Under the pieces are notes generated by a model that was given only the letters and a program-made list of their open reading frames with translations, did no database searches and was not told the origin of the DNA. From ENR-C587 sp942493235 (GTDB lineage: Bacteria > Bacteroidota > Ignavibacteria > Kapaibacteriales > UBA2268): a stretch of 64,000 nt of DNA. Each line of letters opens with the position of its first letter. The stretch's first letter is position 1. The stretch lies in the NCBI GenBank assembly GCA_942493235.1, contig OW818676.1:186001-250000 (forward strand), given 5' to 3'. This document shows, one piece after another, positions 46,754 through 55,303 of this stretch. The position numbers and the translations under genes are program-made.

Positions 46754-47519
46754 TATACACTTTCAATTTTTACCCTACTCAATTTCTAAGACACTTCTAT
46801 TGTCTATTTGGTTACACTTAATTTCAATTTTTTTTGCTTTTTTGAATTATTTTCAATTTTTTCTTTTTCATGCTATCTTTCTTCAACTTCTTCAACATCA
46901 AAAGAAGCAAAATCATTTGTAAATATCTGATACAATATAAAAGAATTCAATATTATCAATTATTTAGCCAAATTCCAAATCTTTCGTCATTTTTTCTTAT
47001 AACATTAATAATTGATTGGATTTAGAATTATGCTCTATGCAAAAACTTTTTGATTTCTGTCAATCTACTTATTTCATTTTAAAATGAATTCTTACATATC
47101 AAATCTCGCCATTCTCTGTTTAATAGCCTGTGTGAAGATATAAGTTACTGTTTATAATTTCTCAAAGTACTTGTTCCCCCACATTGAATAGACTTTGTAA
47201 AAAGTATGTTTAAGCTTTTGCAATACTTGAATTAATTCATTTACAAGTAATACTAGAGGCTGTTCAAAAAAGTTGTCATTCTGAACGAAGTGAAGAATCC
47301 AGAAAATCCTAATTTGTTGATAATACCGTATTTATCGTTACACTCAGAATTACGATTTGGTAAAATTATTGCTTTCTATAAAGACTCAAACTATCATTGT
47401 GTTAAATGAATTACTTTTTTAGCTTTTGAACAGCTTTAGTATTACTCTTATTTTTTTCTAATAATTTAAACAACATCAATTATAATCAGTTAGAAAATTT
47501 AAATTTTTACTATACCCCT
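46754..47519. other. Gene-free AT-rich gap
   Basis: The stretch lies between the divergent sigma-factor and lipoprotein genes. It is AT-rich with poly-T tracts and holds one full dispersed repeat copy (47256-47386). No ORF or RNA gene is supported. Confidence 0.7.
47256..47386. repeat. Dispersed 130-bp palindromic repeat, full copy
   Basis: It starts GAGGCTGTTCAAAA, carries GTCATTCTGAACGAAGTGAA on the left arm and TCGTTACACTCAGAAT on the right, and ends AAAGACTC. Length 131 bp matches the other copies. The centre is more diverged than in other copies. Confidence 0.8.
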
Positions 47520-47549
47520 TTGAATCAGTAGCGGTTTTATGTATCTTTG
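47520..47549 (+). promoter_or_regulatory. Bacteroidetes-type promoter of the lipoprotein gene
   Basis: TTG at 47520-47522, 19-nt spacer, TATCTTTG at 47542-47549. It overlaps an in-frame upstream TTG start candidate (47547), so translation must begin further down, at ATG 47583. Confidence 0.7.
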
Positions 47550-47582
47550 CATGACAAATTATTTTATTTATATGGGGTTATT

Positions 47583-48335
47583 ATGAAAACAAGAAATTTT
47601 TACTTATTGTTCGCATTTGTATTTTTAGTATTCGTATCATGTAAAGATGATGCGGATGACCCAAATTCTTTAGGTGGGAATACTGATATCACATTAAATA
47701 AAGTCGGCAATGAATACGGCGTTTATTTAGATATTGACGGTGCTAACAGTAGCATTCTAAATGGAGTAAAAGACAGCGTTTACATCACAGAGAGCAGTAA
47801 TGGAAACATTACTGTTAAAGCTCACTTTAAATTTAATTTAGAACAAGTCAGGCACCTTGATACATTATTTGGTATGCAAGATTTAAGCTCCGAATTAAAG
47901 AAATCTTATGTTGATTACTTTATTTCCAAATGGGGTGCGAAATTGGATACCACAAATAAAGATGCTATGACTTACGAAATAGACCTAAAGGGCAAAGTAA
48001 CTTCAGAAGGCATTCAAGAGTATATACACGGAGGACAATCCAAACCATTTACAATTGTAAAATATGGCGATCCGGTCGGCACTAAATATGAATTCACCGA
48101 CGATAACGGTGGTAAAATTACCCGCACTATAGTTTCTAAATCGGAAGTCGAAGATTACGATTTATCTATCTATAGAATTAAAACTATTAAAGTTAAGGAA
48201 GTAAAAGAAAGTCCGCTAATAGAGGACGTAACTTATATTACTAATCATAAATTCGGATTAGTTGGTATAGTGGTAAAAATGAAATCAGGTAAAATAATAA
48301 ATGCCAGCACCGTACCATGGGCATTATTGAAATAA
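47583..48335 (+). CDS. Putative lipoprotein of unknown function (250 aa)
   Basis: The start at ATG 47583 gives MKTRNFYLLFAFVFLVFVSC, a type II signal with lipobox FVSC and acidic residues after the Cys (KDDADDP). A longer frame from TTG 47547 is rejected because it overlaps the promoter. The mature part has predicted alternating beta strands and charged segments with no recognised domain. It is probably anchored in the inner or outer membrane. No terminator was seen; a composite repeat starts 43 nt downstream. Confidence 0.75.
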   Translation: MKTRNFYLLFAFVFLVFVSCKDDADDPNSLGGNTDITLNKVGNEYGVYLDIDGANSSILNGVKDSVYITESSNGNITVKAHFKFNLEQVRHLDTLFGMQDLSSELKKSYVDYFISKWGAKLDTTNKDAMTYEIDLKGKVTSEGIQEYIHGGQSKPFTIVKYGDPVGTKYEFTDDNGGKITRTIVSKSEVEDYDLSIYRIKTIKVKEVKESPLIEDVTYITNHKFGLVGIVVKMKSGKIINASTVPWALLK

Positions 48336-48377
48336 TTAATCATCTAAATTGCTGCCAGCTGACAAACCATAACTTTA

Positions 48378-48628
48378 GAGGCTGTGTAAAAACTATCACA
48401 AGACGACAAATATTATTCCCAGCACCATTTACGTGGCTTTCTAAAATGTTGTCATTCAGAACGAACTGAAGAATCCAGATTAATCTAACTTGTTGATAAA
48501 TCTGGATTCTTCGTTACACTCAGAATAACGATTTGGCAATATTATTACTATTCAGACAACCTCTATAGTAGAGTGGGCGATAAAAATTGCTGACATTTAC
48601 AATAGATTAGCAGTTTTTACACAAGCTC
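48378..48628. repeat. Composite nested inverted repeat (outer arms plus inner 131-bp repeat)
   Basis: Outer ends GAGGCTGTGTAAAAACT (48378) and GTTTTTACACAAGCTC (to 48628) are inverted copies. They enclose an inner copy of the dispersed repeat (48434-48564). The right outer arm carries GTGGGCGATAAAAATTGC, also present in other composite copies. It fills the gap between the lipoprotein and nuoD stops. Confidence 0.8.
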
Positions 48629-48651
48629 TTTAGCCTTGGATACTAATTATC

Positions 48652-49938
48652 TTATTTATCAGCTTCACCCATAATCGGGTCTATTGAGCCGATACAAGCC
48701 ACTACGTCAGAAATCATTGAACCTTTAATCATAAACTCCAATGATTGTAAGTTAGATGTCGATGGAGAGCGGATCTTCATCTTCCACGGGTGTCCGGTTC
48801 CGTCCGAAACGATAAAAAATCCAAGCTCACCCTTAGGACTTTCAATTGCAGTATAAGTTTCTCCTTTTTCAGGGGCAGCTCCGAAATTAATCAGCATAAA
48901 GTCATTGATTAATTCTTCCATTCCTGTATAAACATCCCTCTTTCTGGGCAGCGTTTTCTTCGGGTTATGAAGAATTACCGTACCTTTAGGCATTTGCTCA
49001 ATAATTTGCAAAATCATATTCCGGCTCTCTTTCATCTCTTGGACGCGACACATATATCTTGCCCATACATCACCCTCGGGATATGTAATTACATTAAAAT
49101 CCAATTTATCATATACCAAATATGGTAAATCTTTACGTAAATCTCGGGGAACACCGCTCCCTCGCAGAGTAGGACCGGTAAGCCCAAGCGAAATAGCTTT
49201 CTCTTTTGGTACGATTCCTATGCCGGCAATTCTATCGACAAATATTCTGTTTTTGTTAACTAAGCTTTCGAAATACTTCAATTCTTTAGGAAATTGCAAT
49301 GCCCATTGTTTGATTTTTTCAAGTACATCATCACTTATGTCTTGAGCCACACCGCCAATTCGTGTATATGAAGTAGTAAATCTTGCTCCGCAAATTAATT
49401 CAAATAGGTCGTATAATTTTTCTCTCTCTGTAAATGTCCACAGTAAAATAGTCAATGCACCCACGTCCATACAAGTAGAACCCATAGCCATTAAGTGCGA
49501 CGAGACACGAGCCATTTCGCAAACTAAAGTACGTATCCATTGAGCTCGTTCGGGAGCGGTAATACCAAGAGAATTCTCAATTGCTAAAGCTATAGCCACA
49601 TTATTAGACATCGGAGCCATATAGTCAAGCCTATCTGTATGCGGTATAAATTCATGATAAGTCATATTCTCGGCTAATTTCTCATAACCTCGATGTAAAT
49701 ATCCTAACTCCGGAATCGCGTTTATCACAGTTTCGCCGTCTAATCTTAATAACACTCTAAGCACTCCATGAGTTGCCGGATGCTGCGGTCCCATATTCAG
49801 AACCATATCATTCTCTAACGCATCGTCAAAAATTACCGAAGTGTCTTTATCTAATAATTCCTTATATATTTTACTTTGACGTACCTTATTAAGCTTGCTT
49901 AATTCACTTTCCGTTTTTATGTTATGAGAACTTGCCAT
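48652..49938 (-). CDS. nuoD: NADH-quinone oxidoreductase subunit D
   Basis: The 49-kDa subunit of complex I helps form the quinone-binding site in the peripheral arm. The sequence has LNMGPQHPATHGVLR near residue 48, then ELGYLHRGYEKLAE, DRLDYMAP and RGSGVPRDLRKDLPY, and ends in a normal C-terminus (SDVVACIGSIDPIMGEADK). The 428-aa length is standard. A -7-like box lies 61 nt upstream. No other nuo gene is in the window: its neighbours are repeats, a lipoprotein and a peroxidase, so this copy is outside any nuo operon. Confidence 0.93.
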   Translation of the reverse strand: MASSHNIKTESELSKLNKVRQSKIYKELLDKDTSVIFDDALENDMVLNMGPQHPATHGVLRVLLRLDGETVINAIPELGYLHRGYEKLAENMTYHEFIPHTDRLDYMAPMSNNVAIALAIENSLGITAPERAQWIRTLVCEMARVSSHLMAMGSTCMDVGALTILLWTFTEREKLYDLFELICGARFTTSYTRIGGVAQDISDDVLEKIKQWALQFPKELKYFESLVNKNRIFVDRIAGIGIVPKEKAISLGLTGPTLRGSGVPRDLRKDLPYLVYDKLDFNVITYPEGDVWARYMCRVQEMKESRNMILQIIEQMPKGTVILHNPKKTLPRKRDVYTGMEELINDFMLINFGAAPEKGETYTAIESPKGELGFFIVSDGTGHPWKMKIRSPSTSNLQSLEFMIKGSMISDVVACIGSIDPIMGEADK

Positions 49939-49998
49939 TATCTATAATACTCCAATTATTAATATCCGATTTTTATATCCTATATAAAGAATTATAGA

Positions 49999-50006
49999 CA
50001 AATTTA
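49999..50006 (-). promoter_or_regulatory. Candidate nuoD -7 box (TAAATTTG)
   Basis: The minus strand reads TAAATTTG, matching TAnnTTTG, about 61 nt before the nuoD ATG. The -33 position has CTT instead of TTG. Confidence 0.4.
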
Positions 50007-50166
50007 TTTTATCATATTAAAAAATAAGCTGTGAATTTAATTGAAATGAGATATATTAGCAGTTTGAGTGTTATTCAATTTACATTTGAATATTTAATAG
50101 TAAGTCTGATACAAGTGTCTTTGATTATGTGATACTATTAATTCAAATTATTTTGTGCTTGTGCTC

Positions 50167-50405
50167 AAGGGGCTGTGTAAAAACCATAAATTTGGTGATT
50201 TTTACTAAAATTAGAATTCCTAAGAGTGTTTGTATGAGCTTGTCTAATAATTTGTCATTCTGAACGAAATGAAGAATCCAGACAAAGCTAAATGTTTATA
50301 ATTCTGGATTCTTCGTTACACTCAGAATGACGAATTGGCTATATTATTAATTTTAGACAGCCTCTTGATTAGAGAAGGTGATAAAAACTGCGGAAATTTG
50401 CAGGA
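50167..50405. repeat. Composite dispersed repeat upstream of the peroxidase gene
   Basis: Left outer arm GGCTGTGTAAAAACC (50171) and a truncated right outer arm (GGTGATAAAAACTGCGGAAA) enclose a full inner repeat (50236-50366) running from GAGCTTGTCTAATAA to TTTTAGACAGCCTCTT. Confidence 0.8.
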
Positions 50406-50450
50406 AATAATAATATTATACCATTTGAATAATTTTAAAACGAGAAATAG

Positions 50451-51506
50451 ATGAAATATATATATTTTCTGATAATAATTAGTATTTTTGCTCAGTCCTG
50501 CTCTCAGAATACGAGCGAGAAAATTATGAGCGACAGCAAATATACTCCGGAAGTCCCTAAGCATTTCCCTGCTCCGAAATTTCCAGATTATAATCCATTT
50601 ACTGATGCTAAAGCAGAATTAGGCAGATATTTATTCCATGAGCCGCTTATGGTGAAAGACAGCAGCTTCCCTTCGTGCTCACATTGCATGTATCAGTCAG
50701 CAGCATTTTCTAACAATGTCCGCTTTGCACGCGGATACAATCGAGAGCCAGAACAAAGGAATAATATGACCCTTATCAATTCTGTTTATAGAAATAGATA
50801 TTTCTGGGATTCACGTGGCAAAGCAATCGAAGGTCCTGCTTACAGAAGCATATTTATGAAAAAGATATTCGCCTCTGACACTAATGAAATTGCCAAAAGG
50901 CTTCGCGAGCAACCACTCTATAGAGAATTATTTGCTAAAGCTTTTGGTGATACTGCTCAAATCACATCATATAGGGCTGCTTTGGCTATTGCTACTTACG
51001 TTCGTAGCTTGATTTCAGGTAACTCAAAATATGACAAATATATAAACGGACAGACCCAGCTATTTAACGAAAATGAAAAAAGTGGAATGACAATCTTTTT
51101 CAGTGATAGAGCTAAATGCTCTGTCTGCCACAGTGGCATTTTCTTCACCGATGAGAAACCTCATAATACTGGAGTAACTACACACTATTTTGACAGAGGA
51201 TATTATGAACTTACTAATTTAATTTCAGACAGAGGTAAATTCCTTACCCCTACTTTAAGAAATGTAGAACTTACTTATCCATATATGCACGATGGTTATC
51301 TGACAAATTTAAATGATGTAATTGAGCATTATAATCGCGGAGGTTATATGTTTATTAATAAAGATACCCTGATGAAACCACTTAATCTGACTAAACAAGA
51401 AAAACAGGATTTAATAAGTTTTCTAAAAACATTGACTGACTGGGAATTTATAAATAATCCCAAATTCTCTAATCCTTTTGCAAAAAAAGATAATAAAAAG
51501 AAGTAA
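50451..51506 (+). CDS. MauG / di-haem cytochrome c peroxidase-family lipoprotein, first haem motif altered
   Basis: The lipobox FAQSC gives a lipoprotein with acylated Cys17. Family marks are AELGRYLFHEPL, RYFWDSRGKAIEGPA, LYRELFAKAFGD, and DRGKFLTPTLRNVELTYPYM followed by HDGYLTNLNDVIEHYNRGG. The second c-haem site is normal (CSVCH, Cys223-His227). The first reads CSHCM (76-80), so the proximal His is replaced by Met. That may leave a mono-haem protein or an unusual Met-ligated haem. Normal family members reduce hydrogen peroxide or oxidise protein side chains in the periplasm. The 351-aa length is typical. No operon partner. Confidence 0.88.
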   Translation: MKYIYFLIIISIFAQSCSQNTSEKIMSDSKYTPEVPKHFPAPKFPDYNPFTDAKAELGRYLFHEPLMVKDSSFPSCSHCMYQSAAFSNNVRFARGYNREPEQRNNMTLINSVYRNRYFWDSRGKAIEGPAYRSIFMKKIFASDTNEIAKRLREQPLYRELFAKAFGDTAQITSYRAALAIATYVRSLISGNSKYDKYINGQTQLFNENEKSGMTIFFSDRAKCSVCHSGIFFTDEKPHNTGVTTHYFDRGYYELTNLISDRGKFLTPTLRNVELTYPYMHDGYLTNLNDVIEHYNRGGYMFINKDTLMKPLNLTKQEKQDLISFLKTLTDWEFINNPKFSNPFAKKDNKKK

Positions 51507-51687
51507 TATCAATTTTATAACTGAATTACTCTTGGATAATATTTTTAAAAGGACTGTTGAAAAACTCAAATTAATTCATTTATCTGGGATGCAACCTGAC
51601 GGTTAACAGTCGGGTTGATGAGTAATCATTTGATTTTAAATCTTTTATATATTACAGTATTCGGAATTTTGTAATAGCTTAGTTCAG

Positions 51688-52506
51688 TTAATAAAACAAA
51701 ACTTGTAAACCAATACCGAAATAATTATCTGTCTCATTAAAAAATAATCCGTGCATACTCTTACCAGAATAATAATAAGCACCGAAAAATAATCCGACAT
51801 TATTATCAGTTATGAATTTTAATCCTGCTTGAGAATTATGTACAGGATAAAGTTCATGGCTTATGCCCACATAGCGAAAATCATAACCGGCACTTACACT
51901 CAGCCAATTCAATAATTTATGCTCGTATTCAACTCCGATTTGAGGATTGAGTAACAAGAAATCCTTAGGCTTGACAGAATAAAGGATATTTAAGCCCGCA
52001 TATACCCTAAAATCATTTAATTGCACGGCGGCAAGTAAATCGACAAATTCACGACTATATACATAAGGCTCTTTTTTAAATATGGTACTGTCGGCATATC
52101 CATCAACCAAGTGAGAAGAAATATGAGCAAATCTGATACGATACGAAAAGGGTAAATTAAACATAGAATCAGTAATACTTGTATTTACACCAAAATAATA
52201 GTCCGAAGTCTCTACCGGAAATTTGAAATTGCCCGCTGTGCGAAGTCGGGTATAAGTCATAAAGTCAGCTCCGATACTTATTTTATCTTTGTCGGCAAGC
52301 TCAAATGTCTTTAAGTCAACCGATGTACCTATGTCTAATCTCAATTTCTCGGACTCATATTGATAAAATGCACCGATTCTTGGCTCAAACACTCCGGCAG
52401 TCAGTGGTTTAAATGTTAATGCATGTAAATTTACAGACATCATAAATATAAACAGTGCAAATATTGCTTTTGCCCAATTGTACTTATAAATAGTAACGAA
52501 ATTCAT
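51688..52506 (-). CDS. Outer-membrane barrel protein, DUF1207-like
   Basis: An N-terminal hydrophobic segment (AKAIFALFIFMMSVNLHA) acts as signal peptide. The mature 240 residues alternate as amphipathic strands with turns and include RIRFAHISSHLVDGY, which resembles the HxSSHLGD motif of DUF1207 proteins. It ends in LQVLFY with a terminal aromatic, as in outer-membrane barrels. Function unknown. It stands alone, separated by 181 nt from the convergent peroxidase gene and 221 nt from the sugar transferase. Confidence 0.7.
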   Translation of the reverse strand: MNFVTIYKYNWAKAIFALFIFMMSVNLHALTFKPLTAGVFEPRIGAFYQYESEKLRLDIGTSVDLKTFELADKDKISIGADFMTYTRLRTAGNFKFPVETSDYYFGVNTSITDSMFNLPFSYRIRFAHISSHLVDGYADSTIFKKEPYVYSREFVDLLAAVQLNDFRVYAGLNILYSVKPKDFLLLNPQIGVEYEHKLLNWLSVSAGYDFRYVGISHELYPVHNSQAGLKFITDNNVGLFFGAYYYSGKSMHGLFFNETDNYFGIGLQVLFY

Positions 52507-52727
52507 ATTCTCTCACATAATTTATTTAATTAATATTTTTATTACCTATTCTCTAAATATAGAAATTATTTCTACTCAACAAGTTAAGTTTAGTCCTATT
52601 TAACAATATCTCTAATTATTTACTACTTGTTTATCAATATAGTTAAGGGTAAACCATGAATGGCTCACCCCTAATCATAGAATACGAAAATAATGCTTCA
52701 AAATTTTGAAGTATTAAATAAAATAAA

Positions 52728-54203
52728 TTATCCGTTTCTGCCGAGCAATACTACACCGATAGTACGAGCAACGATATAGAAATCTAAAAACATAGACCAA
52801 TTTCTAATATAATAAATATCTTTGTTTATTCTATCTTCAAAATCCGATTCATTTCTATTTGTGATTTGCCACATGCCGCTAATTCCCGGTTTTACTCTTA
52901 GAATAATATCATCGTTACCATTCATTTTTCTACTTTCCCAGTACATGAATGCTCTCGGACCAATCATGCTCATGTCTCCTTTGATTACATTCAACAATTG
53001 TGGTAACTCATCAATACTATATTTTCTTAAAAAACTACCTATACGGGTAAGCCTCGGGTCAAATTTGAGTTTATGACACATTTCAAATTCGGCTTTTAGA
53101 ACCGCATCTTCCGATAGTATATCTTTTAATCTTTTTTCAGCATCAATCCTCATTGTTCTAAACTTATATATTTGGAAAGTCGTTCTATTGATGCCCATTC
53201 TCTCTTGCTTGAATAAAACTTTTCCTTTGGAGTCAATCTTAATAATAATTGCAGTTAAGATAAGCAAAGGGGAAGACAATATTCCCAATGTTAATGCAAG
53301 GAATATATCAAAAGCTCGCTTAGAAAATTTTGAGGAAAATTCTAATAATTTCTGACTTATTTCCAGCCCCAAAAATCCACCTAAATCATTGTTTGTAACC
53401 CAAAGAGAAGACAATCCGAATATATCAGGAATTACTGTTGTGTGCTTGAAGTATCGAGAATAGTTTTGTATAATTTTCTTCTGTACGCTGCTACTAACGC
53501 TTGGCATTGCGATAATTGAATGCTCAACATTAAATTGTTTGGATAATAAGGGAATTACTTGCAAACCACCGATTATAGGGACATTTTGGTAATACCCCCA
53601 GCGGTCCGGATTATCGTCAACAGCAACTATTGGCTGCAGTCCGATTTTCTTTTGATAATTAAGTGCGTTGATTACTTCTTCGCCGGCTTTCCCTGCACCA
53701 ATTATTATAACCGGAATTCCCCACCAGCTTTTGTTTGCAAAAGTATTACGAACAAAAGAACGAGCCAAAGGAACTAAAATTATTGATATTGCCCAAGACA
53801 TCAAGAATACCATTCTTGAAAATGCAAAATCACCACGTATAAGAAATGTTAATGTACCAAGTAGTGCAAATACTATTGTAATTGAATACGTTAGATTCTT
53901 AATCTCATAGATTATATCCTTACCATAGCCCGGATATAAACCTCTGAATGCAAATACTATTGGGAATGCTAATAATATATATGGCAACATATCGGGATAT
54001 ATGCCGGCATAAATATTTACTCCGCCAAATAAGTTCCTCAGCAACAAAGTTACTACGATTGAACCGCTAAGCATTAATATATCACTTATAAATAAAATGA
54101 TACTCGCCAGTGCTTTATTAGCTATTATTTTTCTTTTCGGAAAGACTTTTATTGAGTTTTCTCTAATCAGAAAAGATAATTGTTTAAGAGTTGGTTGTTC
54201 CAT
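52728..54203 (-). CDS. WbaP-type undecaprenyl-phosphate sugar-1-phosphate transferase
   Basis: The protein has four to five N-terminal transmembrane helices (about 32-150) and a CoA/NAD-binding-like domain with IIIGAGKAGEEV (about 165). The C-terminal bacterial sugar transferase domain (about 293-491) has KRAFDIFLAL, KFRTM, RKYSIDELPQLLNVIKGDMS and GPRAF. The Asp-Glu pair in DELPQ is the expected catalytic dyad. It should load the first sugar phosphate of an O-antigen, capsule or exopolysaccharide repeat onto undecaprenyl phosphate. The sugar (galactose or other) cannot be told from sequence. No polysaccharide cluster follows it here; it is a single gene. Confidence 0.88.
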   Translation of the reverse strand: MEQPTLKQLSFLIRENSIKVFPKRKIIANKALASIILFISDILMLSGSIVVTLLLRNLFGGVNIYAGIYPDMLPYILLAFPIVFAFRGLYPGYGKDIIYEIKNLTYSITIVFALLGTLTFLIRGDFAFSRMVFLMSWAISIILVPLARSFVRNTFANKSWWGIPVIIIGAGKAGEEVINALNYQKKIGLQPIVAVDDNPDRWGYYQNVPIIGGLQVIPLLSKQFNVEHSIIAMPSVSSSVQKKIIQNYSRYFKHTTVIPDIFGLSSLWVTNNDLGGFLGLEISQKLLEFSSKFSKRAFDIFLALTLGILSSPLLILTAIIIKIDSKGKVLFKQERMGINRTTFQIYKFRTMRIDAEKRLKDILSEDAVLKAEFEMCHKLKFDPRLTRIGSFLRKYSIDELPQLLNVIKGDMSMIGPRAFMYWESRKMNGNDDIILRVKPGISGMWQITNRNESDFEDRINKDIYYIRNWSMFLDFYIVARTIGVVLLGRNG

Positions 54204-54360
54204 TTGCGTTCAATTCTAAAATTAACAAACTTCTTATGGTACCAAATCTCAATAAGCAATCTCTTTCTATATTAAGTAATTTTGTCATTTTGTTATGCTA
54301 ATATAATAATATTATTGTAAAAACCAACACAAAATTTGATACCGGACAAAACATTTAATC

Positions 54361-54897
54361 TTATTTATATAATAAGTTAATTATATCCTGCTCCCAAGTA
54401 TTAGTCGGGAACTCTTCTATTCTACCAATTTCTGTGCCATTAAGCAATATTACTAATGTAGGAGCTTTATCTACAGAAAATATTTTAGATGTACCCGTAG
54501 GTTCATTTTTATCTTGGTCAACACCGAATAATTGAATCTGAGAATTAGATATTTCCGCTTTTTTGAATATATCATAAATAATCGGCACCTGTGATTCGGA
54601 ATCTTCGCACCAAGAACCGGCAAAAACTAAAAAGAAATAATTAGACGATTTTGCAATTCTACCGATTTGTTTACAAATCAGTGCATCGGTGCTAACCGGT
54701 GTCTTACCTCTATTTGACCATAAGGAAGCATCAATCCATTGCTCCCATTCAATTGGTCCGGTAATAGAAGGCTTGCCGTTTTTGGAATCACTTTTTACAG
54801 TGTAATCTGCTTCGAATTTATAATTTGTCGGCTTATTGGCTGACGAACATGCCCATAGGAATAATATGCTAAATATATAAATATATAACTTTTTCAA
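54361..54897 (-). CDS. Thioredoxin-like lipoprotein with one active-site Cys
   Basis: The TTG at 54897, preceded by CGGGG, gives MKKLYIYIFSILFLWAC, a lipoprotein signal with Cys at 17. A longer frame from TTG 54930 lacks a ribosome site. The thioredoxin-like fold shows FFLVFAGSWCEDS (Cys97, Ser100 replacing the second Cys) and the cis-Pro loop VDKAPTLVIL. With a single Cys, it is more likely a reductase partner or thiol-binding protein than a disulfide oxidase. It faces the periplasm or sits at a membrane surface. No operon partner is evident. Confidence 0.78.
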   Translation of the reverse strand: MKKLYIYIFSILFLWACSSANKPTNYKFEADYTVKSDSKNGKPSITGPIEWEQWIDASLWSNRGKTPVSTDALICKQIGRIAKSSNYFFLVFAGSWCEDSESQVPIIYDIFKKAEISNSQIQLFGVDQDKNEPTGTSKIFSVDKAPTLVILLNGTEIGRIEEFPTNTWEQDIINLLYK

Positions 54898-55303
54898 TAG
54901 GATCCCCGAAAAAAAACTTAAATTTATCAAATATTTTTGAGACTACAAAAGAAAATGCTTTTTTATTTTTCTAATCTTATTATATGCTACGTGATTATAT
55001 TGTACATTAGCTCAAATTTAAAAGCTTATCGGTGCGGATTTAAAGTTTATTTCTGTTATACCTTTAATTACTAATTTTATTATTTTTTTCTATATTAAGC
55101 GAATACTTATTATACTATGATCCCATCTGTAATAATGCCTTTATTATTGAAACTTAGCTTTTAAATAAAACAAATATTCGTCAATAATTAATTTTAATTA
55201 TCAGCTAAATCAATTATATTTGTATAAATTATATAAGTGAATATCTGACAAATTTTATTTATTAAACTTTTATCTGGAATTCCATTTTATTATAAGGAGA
55301 AAT
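54898..55303. other. 406-bp AT-rich gap
   Basis: Between divergent genes. It holds a -7-like box at 55215-55222; nothing else was recognised. Confidence 0.6.
55215..55222 (+). promoter_or_regulatory. Candidate -7 box (TATATTTG)
   Basis: TATATTTG about 82 nt before the ATG of the secreted BNR protein. The -33 region is TTT rather than TTG. Confidence 0.4.

Larger units (their letters stand above)
49939..50450. other. 512-bp gap between nuoD and the peroxidase gene
   Basis: Holds the candidate nuoD promoter and a composite dispersed repeat (50167-50405). Nothing else was recognised. Confidence 0.7.

Noticed and set aside
47547..47582. TTG start for the lipoprotein gene
   Set aside because: The TTG lies inside the TATCTTTG promoter box, so it would not be in the transcript; ATG 47583 gives a proper lipoprotein signal.
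50322..50564. 80-codon minus-strand frame
   Set aside because: It spans the dispersed repeat and is antisense to the start of the peroxidase gene.
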